Source of the DNA: Chitinophagaceae bacterium
GTDB lineage: Bacteria; Bacteroidota; Bacteroidia; Chitinophagales; Chitinophagaceae
Assembly: GCA_016721725.1 (NCBI GenBank)
Contig: JADKHN010000001.1
Location: forward strand, 1,178,001-1,242,000
Direction: 5' to 3'
Length of the DNA stretch: 64,000 bases
Shown: one piece after another, positions 30,530-38,587 of the stretch
Layout of the letters: each line of letters begins with the position of its first letter
Position numbering within the stretch: position 1 is the stretch's first letter
Position numbers and translations under genes: made by a program
The notes under the pieces: model-generated
The model's database searches: none
What the model was told of the DNA's origin: nothing
The model's input: only the letters and a program-made list of their open reading frames with translations

Positions 30530-31954
30530 GTGAAGAGAATCATCATAGCGGCGATTGTGCTGCTTGCAGGCTATGCTGTGCGGGCCCAGCACCAGGAAAT
30601 ATCGGAAAAGCCTAACATGTACAAGGGAAAAGCCGAACAAAGTATTGACACCACTTCATTGCTGGCTGCATTTAAAAAAGGTCATGTCAACGGGCATTTC
30701 CGGTATTTTTTCATGGCAACGAATAATCAAAACGGACTTACCGATTATTACGCCAATGCCGTGGGCGGCGGCCTTCGTTTCGAGACCGCAAAATTTCACG
30801 GCTTTCAATTCGCAGTAAGCGGTTTTTATACTTTTAATATCGGTTCATCCGACCTGGGTAAACCGGACAGCATCACAGGCCAGACCAACCGCTATGAGAT
30901 CGCTTTGTTTGATGTGGAGAATGCTTACAATAAAAAAGACATCGACAGGCTGGAAGAGCTCTATATAAAGTATAATTATAAAAGCTCGTCGGTTACATTT
31001 GGCCGTCAATTGCTGAATACGCCCTTCATCAACCTGCAGGACGGACGCATGCGGCCTACGGGTGTGGAAGGTGTCTGGTTCGAATGGAATGAGTTCAAAA
31101 AAATCAGGCTGGAAGGCGGTTGGTTATATGGAGTTTCACCGCGGGCAGTACCAAATGGTATTCTGCCGGGAGATCGGTTGGCATCTATTCCCGAGGCGTC
31201 AATGAGAACGGCTACAAATCCCTATACTCCCGGGAACCTCGAAAGTAAGGGCATCCTAATGCTCGGTACGCACTGTCGAGCTGAATGACGGGATTGAAAC
31301 TGCACGGGCTGGAATGTACTGGCGATGAATTTGTTCAATACGGCTTTACTGCAGGCAGATGTTCAGCTTCCTTTAAAAAACAAAAGCGCCTTCTATGCAT
31401 CTGCGCAACTGATCCGGCAGGATGCGGTGAACAACGGGGGTAATGCGGATCCCGCAAAAACCTATTTTGAAAAAGGCGGCCGTTCCATGACTTTTGGAGC
31501 CAGGTTCGGATGGAAAAACGAACGCTGGGACGCCAGTATCAATTATAACCGCATTACTGCCACGGGTCGTTACCTGATGCCCCGGGAATGGGGAAGGGAA
31601 CCTTTTTTCACTTTTATGCCCCGGGAGCGCAATGAGGGGTTGGGTGATGTACATGCGATCGTGGGAAGGATCGGTTATCGTATCCCCTCCATCCGGTTCA
31701 AAGCTGACCTGGCCGCAGGATATTATAAATTGCCGGATGTAAAGAACTACCGGCTGAATAAATACGGCTTGCCTTCCTATGCACAGATCAACCTTGATCT
31801 GCGATATCAATTCGCCGGATTTATGAAAGGGCTTGAAGTCCAGGTACTCATTGCCGGAAAATCGAAAGAAGGGGAGACCTACAGCAATAAGAAATACGAA
31901 TTCAATAAAGTGAATATGGTGCTTTACAATCTCGCGATCAATTATCATTTTTAA
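30530..31954 (+). pseudogene. Outer-membrane porin gene broken by four clustered frameshifts
   Basis: Starts GTG with a signal peptide (MKRIIIAAIVLLAGYAVRA). It is open to a stop at 31286-31288, and the same frame reopens at 31325 to a normal barrel end (LYNLAINYHF). Between them, the protein-like reading switches frame four times: near 31143 (one base lost), 31230 (one gained), 31271 (one gained) and 31321 (one lost). Joined, they read ...GSTKWYSAGRSVGIYSRG, GNLESKGILMLGTH, VELNDGIETARAGMYW, then MNLFNTALLQ. The net length is conserved. It resembles OprD/alginate-type porins. Either a recent pseudogene or local sequencing error. Confidence 0.8.
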
Positions 31955-32102
31955 TTCCACCCTGGGTTACTTTTCAGTAAAAAAGGTATTAACCGTCAGG
32001 AATGCCCCCGGCGTTCCTGGTTCTCATTAACGATATATTTTGCTATAACTAACCCTGCAATGGTTTTGCCGGGATATTTATATAACAAACAAACCAAAAC
32101 AA
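31955..32102. other. Intergenic region with hairpin after the porin gene
   Basis: Holds a 9-bp stem AGGAATGCC/GGCGTTCCT with a 3-base loop (about 31998-32018) without a clear T run, and TTAC-N6-GTAA at about 31968-31981. A possible -7 (TATATTTT) lies near 32033. Nothing stronger. Confidence 0.4.
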
Positions 32103-32393
32103 ATGATTCAAAAGACCTATTACAAGACAAAAGATTACTGCAAAGTGAAATTCAGCTTTGCCCCCGAAAATGCGGAAACGGTAGAGGTACTCGGACTGAA
32201 CAGCGATTGGGAAAACTCCATCATACTCAAAAGAAAAAAAGACGGGACCTTCTCCACTGAAGTGAACCTGCCCAAGGATTCCCAGCACCAGTTTAAATAC
32301 CTGGTCAACAAATCCGAATGGCTCAACGACACTGAAGCCGACGAAATGGCCCCTAACGAATACGGGGGAACGAACAGCGTCATCAAGATCTGA
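32103..32393 (+). CDS. Small glycogen-binding (CBM48/AMPK-beta-like) domain protein
   Basis: 96 residues, a single domain: VKFSFAPENAETVEVLGLNSDWEN followed by LPKDSQHQFKYLVN and WLNDTEADE, the pattern of isoamylase N-terminal or AMPK-beta carbohydrate-binding modules. No signal peptide. Such stand-alone modules occur in Bacteroidota; partner unknown. It lies upstream of moeA with a 116-base gap and is probably unrelated in function. Confidence 0.85.
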   Translation: MIQKTYYKTKDYCKVKFSFAPENAETVEVLGLNSDWENSIILKRKKDGTFSTEVNLPKDSQHQFKYLVNKSEWLNDTEADEMAPNEYGGTNSVIKI

Positions 32394-32509
32394 TCCAGAG
32401 ACTGAAGTTTTATCGGAAACGGTTATGATGACCGAAGGGCAGTCTATTGTCTTCGATCCGGGACTACCTAAAAAACAGTAACTTGGATCATGACCAAACC
32501 TTTCGGTAT

Positions 32510-33685
32510 ATGATCTCCGTGTCGGAAGCCCGGCAACGGATCGGGCAATATGGCCATTCCGAAAAAAAAGCAGCATTACCATTGCTTGAGGCCGGTGGCT
32601 TTACACTGGCCGAAACCCTGTATGCCCCGGTCGATACGCCCCCTTTCGATCAGTCGGCCATGGATGGCTATGCTTTTGCATTTGACTCATGGGATGGATC
32701 CTCCTCTTTACAGGTCATTGGTGAACTCCAGGCCGGCGGATCATCCGCAACCGAATTGAGGCCCGGCCAGGCCATGCGCATCTTCACCGGCGCTCCCATG
32801 CCGGCGGGCAGTGATACCGTGGTCATCCAGGAAAAAGTTCGATCATCCGGTAACGAGATCACCATACTGGATGATAAACTGGTTCGGTACAGTAATGTTC
32901 GTCCTGCCGGTTCCCAAACAAAAAAAGGCGGCCTGCTGCTGGAGGACGGGCAATGGCTTGGTCCCGCAGCCGTTTCATTCCTCGCCAGTACCGGCATCAG
33001 CCGGGTAATGGTCTATTCCAAACCCACCGTCAGCATCATCATCACCGGCAATGAATTGGTTGAACCCGGAGGGCTCGCTGCCGAAGGCATGGTCTATGAA
33101 TCCAATTCAGCCGGTCTCATTGCCGTTCTTCAGCAGATGGGGATCGCACCGGTTTCAGTTCAACAGGTTAAGGATGATCAGGGCCCGATCAGACAGGCGA
33201 TCAGTAAGGCCTTGTCATCTGATCTGATCATCATCACCGGCGGCATCTCAACCGGCGACTATGATCTCGTAAAGCCGGCATTGGAAAGCCTCAGTGTACA
33301 GGAGGTCTTTCATTTTGTTCAGCAAAAGCCGGGTAAACCTTTTTATTTCGGTGTTGCCGGCGAAACCCTGGTCTTCGCATTGCCGGGCAATCCTGTTGCG
33401 GCACTCACCTGTTTCTATGAATATATTGCACCGGCGATCTGCAGGCAAACCCGGCAGGACCATTTCAAAAAAATAGTCCTTCCGCTTTCAGCCGGTCATA
33501 AAAAGAAACCGGGCATGACGCATTTCCTAAAAGGCAGGATCGAACAGGGCCGGGTGACGATATTGAAAGACCAGGAAAGTTATAAGATGAATACCTTCGC
33601 GCTGGCCGATTGCCTGGTGGAACTGGAGGCAGAAAAAGAAACCTTTGAGCCGGGAGAGTTGGTCATCATCACGCTTATCCATTAA
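32510..33685 (+). CDS. moeA: Molybdopterin molybdenumtransferase MoeA
   Basis: 391 residues from MISVSEARQRI, the family's usual start; the frame opens 21 codons earlier at a non-ATG codon. It has the PFDQSAMDGYAF motif, the GTP-like loop region SIIITGNELVEPG, the TGGISTGDYDLVKPALE segment and ALPGNPVAALTCFYEY. Inserts molybdate into adenylylated molybdopterin. First of the molybdenum-cofactor genes serving the formate dehydrogenase downstream. Confidence 0.95.
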   Translation: MISVSEARQRIGQYGHSEKKAALPLLEAGGFTLAETLYAPVDTPPFDQSAMDGYAFAFDSWDGSSSLQVIGELQAGGSSATELRPGQAMRIFTGAPMPAGSDTVVIQEKVRSSGNEITILDDKLVRYSNVRPAGSQTKKGGLLLEDGQWLGPAAVSFLASTGISRVMVYSKPTVSIIITGNELVEPGGLAAEGMVYESNSAGLIAVLQQMGIAPVSVQQVKDDQGPIRQAISKALSSDLIIITGGISTGDYDLVKPALESLSVQEVFHFVQQKPGKPFYFGVAGETLVFALPGNPVAALTCFYEYIAPAICRQTRQDHFKKIVLPLSAGHKKKPGMTHFLKGRIEQGRVTILKDQESYKMNTFALADCLVELEAEKETFEPGELVIITLIH

Positions 33686-33694
33686 TCTATTCCA

Positions 33695-34291
33695 TTGTCC
33701 AGTGATATCAACAATAAGGTAACCGGTTTTATCCTGGCCGGCGGAAAAAGTTCCCGGATGGGTACCGATAAAGGGCTGATGATGTTCAACGGTAAATTGA
33801 TCATCCAACACATCATCGATCAGGTACAACCCGTGGTTGACCGCGTGGTGATCGTTTCGAATAATCCCGAATACCGTAAATCCGGCCTGGAAGTTATTCC
33901 GGATATCATCCCCGACTCCGGTCCGGCCGGCGGCATCCATGCAGCGCTGATGAACAGTTCTTCGGAGCGAAATTTCATGGTCAGTTGTGATATGCCCTTT
34001 ATCCGGTCAGCTGCCATCCTTTACCTCCTCAGCCAGCCTTCGGACGCCGAGATCATCATTCCGGTACACGACGGAAAGACCGAACCCCTGTTCGGGTTGT
34101 ATTCAAAAGCGGTTTTACCCCGATGGGATGCCTTTATTCGACGGGGTTTTCTTAAATTGCAGGAACTGATTGCCTGCTTCAACCTGCTGAAACTGGATGT
34201 CGGCGGCAATCCCCTGTTCAACGACCCGTTATTTGACAATATCAACACCCCGGAAGACCTGGAAAAAGCATTAACCAACCTGAAAGTATGA
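33695..34291 (+). CDS. mobA: Molybdenum cofactor guanylyltransferase MobA
   Basis: 198 residues starting at a TTG, 9 bases after moeA. The nucleotide-binding signature FILAGGKSSRMGTDKGLM and the metal-binding SCDMPFI are clear. Adds GMP to molybdopterin, giving the bis-MGD form that formate dehydrogenases use. Its stop overlaps the fhs start by 4 bases. Confidence 0.93.
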   Translation: MSSDINNKVTGFILAGGKSSRMGTDKGLMMFNGKLIIQHIIDQVQPVVDRVVIVSNNPEYRKSGLEVIPDIIPDSGPAGGIHAALMNSSSERNFMVSCDMPFIRSAAILYLLSQPSDAEIIIPVHDGKTEPLFGLYSKAVLPRWDAFIRRGFLKLQELIACFNLLKLDVGGNPLFNDPLFDNINTPEDLEKALTNLKV

Positions 34292-35973
34292 TAAGCGAAG
34301 CACCCCTGTCCGACCTCGAGATTGCACAGAAAGCAAAGATCCGCCACATCAAGGAGATCGCCGCCAACCTCGGCATCAGCGCCGATGACCTGGAATATTA
34401 CGGCAAACACAAGTCCAAACTCCCCCTGAGCCTGATCGATGAGGAAAAAGTAAAGAACAATAACCTGATCCTGGTAACGGCTATCAGTCCGACACCGGCC
34501 GGCGAAGGCAAGACAACCGTCTCGATCGGACTGGCCGACGGGCTGAACAAGATCGGCAAGAAAGCCATCGTCGTGTTGAGGGAGCCCTCCCTGGGTCCCG
34601 TATTCGGCATCAAGGGCGGCGCTGCCGGCGGCGGATACTCGCAGGTGATCCCGATGGTGGATATCAACCTTCATTTCACCGGGGATTTTTCCGCCATCGA
34701 AAAAGCGAATAACCTGCTGGCCGCGCTCATCGATAACAATATCCAGAACAAGGTCAATAACCTGGGCATCGACCCCCGTACCATTGTTTGGAAACGGGTG
34801 ATGGACATGAACGACCGGGCCCTTCGTCACATCATCATCGGCATCGGCGGAACCGGTAACGGTGTCCCCAGGGAAGACGGATTCAACATCACCGCCGCTT
34901 CGGAAGTGATGGCCATTCTTTGCCTGTCAAAGGATTTTGATGACCTGAAGCACAGGCTGGGCAATATCATTGTGGGTTATACCTACGACAAGAAGCCCGT
35001 CTTCGCCCGGCAACTGAAAGCACAGGGGCCGATGGCGCTGCTGCTGAAAGATGCGATAAAACCCAACCTGGTACAGACCCTGGAAGGGAACCCGGCCATT
35101 ATACACGGGGGCCCCTTCGCCAATATCGCCCAGGGTACCAATACGATCATCGCCACCAAGACCGGCCTTTCACTTTGTGATTACGCGGTAACGGAAGCCG
35201 GTTTCGGCGCCGACCTGGGGGCTGAGAAATTCCTCGACATCAAATGCCCCGTTGCCGGATTGAAGCCCAAGGCCCTGGTCCTGGTTGCAACGATCCGTGC
35301 CCTTCGTCATCATGGCGGCGCTAAAAAAGACGAATACAATACGCCCGACCTGGCCAAGGTGACCAAGGGATTCGAGAACCTGGAAAAACATATTGAGAAT
35401 TGTAAGAAATTCGGATTGACGCCGGTTGTGGCGATCAACCATTTCTTCACGGATACGGATGAGGAAGTGAATTTTGTGAAGGAACGCTGCGCCTCTATGG
35501 GTGTAAAAGCAGTGGTATCCAAAGGCTGGAGCGATGGCGGCAATGGAACCACTGAACTGGCGCAGGCTGTGGTGGAGATCATTGAGAGCGGGGTGAATCA
35601 TTATCACCCATTATACGACTGGAACCTGTCCATCGAAGATAAGATCAACACCATCGCCACGGAGATCTACGGCGCATCTAAAGTGACCTATTCACCCAAG
35701 GCCAAATCACAGTTGAATGATTTCATCAAGAACGGTTTCAATGGTCTGCCGATCTGTATGGCCAAGACCCAGAAATCTTTTTCAGATGATGAGAAGAAGA
35801 TCGGCCGCCCAATCAATTTCACCATCAGTGTACGGGAATTCGAGCTGGCCGCCGGTGCCGGTTTCATCGTGCCGATACTGGGAGAGATGATGCGGATGCC
35901 CGGATTGCCTTCTGTTCCTGCATCAGAAGGAATGGATATCGATAACCAGGGGGTGATCACCGGACTGTCCTAA
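34288..35973 (+). CDS. fhs: Formate-tetrahydrofolate ligase
   Basis: 561 residues, full length. The P-loop TPAGEGKTTVSIGLADGL and the strongly conserved segments VLREPSLGPVFGIKGGAAGGGY, HGGPFANIAQGTN and DLGAEKFLDIKC are present. ATP-dependent activation of formate to 10-formyl-THF. It overlaps mobA by 4 bases and precedes fdhD by 33 bases, so formate assimilation and formate oxidation are in one transcription unit. Confidence 0.97.
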   Translation: MISEAPLSDLEIAQKAKIRHIKEIAANLGISADDLEYYGKHKSKLPLSLIDEEKVKNNNLILVTAISPTPAGEGKTTVSIGLADGLNKIGKKAIVVLREPSLGPVFGIKGGAAGGGYSQVIPMVDINLHFTGDFSAIEKANNLLAALIDNNIQNKVNNLGIDPRTIVWKRVMDMNDRALRHIIIGIGGTGNGVPREDGFNITAASEVMAILCLSKDFDDLKHRLGNIIVGYTYDKKPVFARQLKAQGPMALLLKDAIKPNLVQTLEGNPAIIHGGPFANIAQGTNTIIATKTGLSLCDYAVTEAGFGADLGAEKFLDIKCPVAGLKPKALVLVATIRALRHHGGAKKDEYNTPDLAKVTKGFENLEKHIENCKKFGLTPVVAINHFFTDTDEEVNFVKERCASMGVKAVVSKGWSDGGNGTTELAQAVVEIIESGVNHYHPLYDWNLSIEDKINTIATEIYGASKVTYSPKAKSQLNDFIKNGFNGLPICMAKTQKSFSDDEKKIGRPINFTISVREFELAAGAGFIVPILGEMMRMPGLPSVPASEGMDIDNQGVITGLS

Positions 35974-36006
35974 TGTAGTTTACGATCTGATGCCACTTAA
36001 ACAATC

Positions 36007-36858
36007 ATGAACACTGAGCCATATAAAGGTTTGTTTTACCAGAACGGTCATTGCTCCCCGGTGGAAGATATACTGGCCATCGAGGTGGCTCTTGCCATTT
36101 CCATTAATGGTGTTCCATTTACCGTCACGATGCAAACGCCGGGAAACGAGTTAGAACTCGTTCGCGGACTTCTTTTTTCCGAGAATATCTATCGCAGTCT
36201 GACTGACAATCCCCGGATCACGGTGACCGGACATAATGAAGCCCGATTCATCAATGCCGTTGAAGTAACCATACCGCCTCATTTAGTACTTAAGGATTTT
36301 GCCGGCACACGCAATGTCATCTCGGCTTCATCCTGCGGTATCTGCGGGAAGACCTCCATTGAAGAAGAAAATGAAAGCCTGATCAATCATGAACTGCTTG
36401 ATCCGGCGCTGGTCAATAAGATGTTCGAACAGGTGAGCAGCCGGCAAATGGCTTTTCAGCGATCCGGTGGTACTCATGCGGCCGGAGCCTTTACCATTGA
36501 GGGCGAATTGCTGACGGTGCAGGAAGATATCGGACGGCACAACGCGGTGGATAAGGTGATCGGATACCTCGTGAGTCATCAGTTGACGGGTAAGGCGAAA
36601 TGCCTGACCGTGAGCGGGCGTGTCTCTTATGAGATCATTCATAAGGCCAAAGCGGCCGGTATTCCTTTTTTGGCCGCTGTTTCGGCGCCCTCTTCACTCG
36701 CTGTTGATGAGGCTGAAAAAGCAGGGATCAGCCTGTTGGCTTTTTGCCGCAATAAGAAGCTGACCATTTATTCTAAACCCGGGCAAGTGATCAACGACCA
36801 TGATGGTTTTGTGACCGGCCCGGTCAATCATGAACGCCATGTCGAAAAATCTCAGTGA
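36007..36858 (+). CDS. fdhD: Formate dehydrogenase accessory sulfurtransferase FdhD
   Basis: 283 residues. The CxxC motif SASSCGICGKTS carries the persulfide that FdhD passes to the molybdenum cofactor. Further signatures: QRSGGTHAAGAF, EDIGRHNAVDKVIG and VSGRVSYEII. It overlaps the next gene by about 20-29 bases. Confidence 0.95.
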   Translation: MNTEPYKGLFYQNGHCSPVEDILAIEVALAISINGVPFTVTMQTPGNELELVRGLLFSENIYRSLTDNPRITVTGHNEARFINAVEVTIPPHLVLKDFAGTRNVISASSCGICGKTSIEEENESLINHELLDPALVNKMFEQVSSRQMAFQRSGGTHAAGAFTIEGELLTVQEDIGRHNAVDKVIGYLVSHQLTGKAKCLTVSGRVSYEIIHKAKAAGIPFLAAVSAPSSLAVDEAEKAGISLLAFCRNKKLTIYSKPGQVINDHDGFVTGPVNHERHVEKSQ

Positions 36859-38488
36859 ACTCTCCGGCCGTAAGGGTCTGGACAAAAACCTGTTCGAAGA
36901 ACTGGGGATCTCCGCCGACGGCAGCGGGTCGCCCGGAACCGAGGCCATGGAAAAACTCCGGGAAGAATTCCTGGTGGGGAAGGCCAATGTATATGGAACG
37001 GTGACCTTTTATGATTTCCTGAAGCCGGAGAACAAGGGCAAGAAAGTTTATGTATGCAATGGCAGCGCCTGCATGACCGCAGGTACACAGGAAGCATTAA
37101 GCAAAGAACTGGGTAAGCATTATTCCGCCGAGGAGATCGGGGAGATGTGTTGCCTGGGCCGTTGCCATGAGAACAGCGCCTTTCATGCCGGTGGAAAAAA
37201 TTATTCCGGTGATGCGTTCACCGCTATTGAAAATATAAAGAAAGAGAACGCCATCATTGCTGACCATTACCAGGTAGGCAGCATGGGGACCCCGATAATC
37301 ACAAAAGACTATGGGGAGATAAAGGAGTATTACCAGGTATTCCTCAACTGTCTCAACAAAACACCCGAAGCCTTACTGGATGAACTAAAGGCTTCCGGTC
37401 TGCGGGGCAGGGGAGGCGCGGGATTTTCCATGGCATTCAAGCTCGACTCCTGCAGGAATGTGAAGAGCGATATCAAATTCATCGTCTGCAATGCGGATGA
37501 GGGAGACCCCGGGGCTTATTCCGACCGGTATATCTTGGAGCAACGGCCCCATGCCTTGCTCATGGGCATGATGATCGCGGGTTATATCACCGGCGCAGCA
37601 CATGGCGTGGTCTATATCCGGGGTGAATATCCCGAATCGGTAACGATCATCCAGGATGCGATCGAGGCGTTAAGAAAAGAAGAACTGATCGGTAAGCGTG
37701 TCAGGGGTTCAGGTTTTGATTTCGATTTCAAGGTCATCAAAGCGCAGGGCGCTTATATCTGCGGGGAAGAAACCGCCTTGCTGTCATCCATTGAAGGTCA
37801 GCGTCCCGAAGTGAGGGTTCGCCCTCCTTATCCCACCCAACAGGGATTGTTCAACAAACCCACCGTGGTGAACAATGTGGAGACCCTGGCCAACCTGCCC
37901 TTTATCATGCAAGAGGGCGGGAAAGCTTTCGCTGCCATCGGTACCGAAAAGTCCACCGGAACAAAACTGATCTCGCTCGACGGTTTTTTCAACCGCCCGG
38001 GAATCTATGAAGTGAATATGGGTACTCCCCTGCGTGTGGTGATCGATGAGCTGGGAGGTGGTTTCCGCCAACCGGTCAAGGCCATGCATATTGGGGGGCC
38101 GCTAGGCGGACTGGTGCCGGTCGCTAAGATCGATGAGCTGACGGTCGATTTCGATTCATTCGCCGCCGCCGGATTTTTACTGGGCCATGCATCGGTGGTC
38201 TGCATTCCGGAAAATTTCCCGCTCATCAAATACCTGGAACACCTGTTCCGTTTTACGGCCCATGAGAGTTGCGGAAAATGTTTTCCCTGCAGGCTGGGAT
38301 CTACCCGGGGTTATGAGATGCTCGAAAAAGCGCAGTCAACCGAATACAAGATCGACCGGCGATTGATGAACGACCTGCTGGAGACCCTGGAAACGGGATC
38401 CCTTTGCGCACTCGGTGGCGGTTTGCCCTTGCCGGTGAAGAACGCATTGAAGTATTTTGATGAAGAATTGAAAGCATATTTTGCATAA
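36830..38488 (+). CDS. NAD-dependent formate dehydrogenase beta subunit (NuoE-NuoF fusion)
   Basis: 552 residues. The N-terminal part (about 1-135) is a NuoE-like 2Fe-2S thioredoxin-fold domain with cysteines in CNGSACMTAG and CCLGRCHEN. The rest is NuoF-like: the FMN/NADH loops GRGGAGFSMAFK and CNADEGDPGAYSDR, and the 4Fe-4S motif ESCGKCFPCRLG. In soluble NAD-linked formate dehydrogenases this subunit passes electrons from the FdhA clusters to NAD. A second ATG nine bases in is an alternative start. Confidence 0.93.
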   Translation: MNAMSKNLSELSGRKGLDKNLFEELGISADGSGSPGTEAMEKLREEFLVGKANVYGTVTFYDFLKPENKGKKVYVCNGSACMTAGTQEALSKELGKHYSAEEIGEMCCLGRCHENSAFHAGGKNYSGDAFTAIENIKKENAIIADHYQVGSMGTPIITKDYGEIKEYYQVFLNCLNKTPEALLDELKASGLRGRGGAGFSMAFKLDSCRNVKSDIKFIVCNADEGDPGAYSDRYILEQRPHALLMGMMIAGYITGAAHGVVYIRGEYPESVTIIQDAIEALRKEELIGKRVRGSGFDFDFKVIKAQGAYICGEETALLSSIEGQRPEVRVRPPYPTQQGLFNKPTVVNNVETLANLPFIMQEGGKAFAAIGTEKSTGTKLISLDGFFNRPGIYEVNMGTPLRVVIDELGGGFRQPVKAMHIGGPLGGLVPVAKIDELTVDFDSFAAAGFLLGHASVVCIPENFPLIKYLEHLFRFTAHESCGKCFPCRLGSTRGYEMLEKAQSTEYKIDRRLMNDLLETLETGSLCALGGGLPLPVKNALKYFDEELKAYFA

Positions 38489-38587
38489 CCGCGAAGACAG
38501 GAAGTAGCGAAGTTTCGCAAAGAACCATAAATAAGATCTTAGCGTTTCTTTGTGCCTTAGCGTCTTAGCGGTAAATCAAATACAACC
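38489..38587. repeat. Intergenic CTTAGCG-type repeat
   Basis: Contains imperfect CGCGAAGAC...CGCAAAGAA and CTTAGCGTTTCTTTGTGCC-TTAGCG-TCTTAGCGG units that are partly inverted with respect to each other. This resembles a short intergenic repeat common in Bacteroidota genomes. A weak relative (ACAAAGGCACAAAG) lies at 42313-42330. Confidence 0.5.

Noticed and set aside
31325..31954. Independent second porin gene
   Set aside because: It lacks a signal peptide and continues the barrel of the upstream frame; the frameshift reading joins them into one gene.
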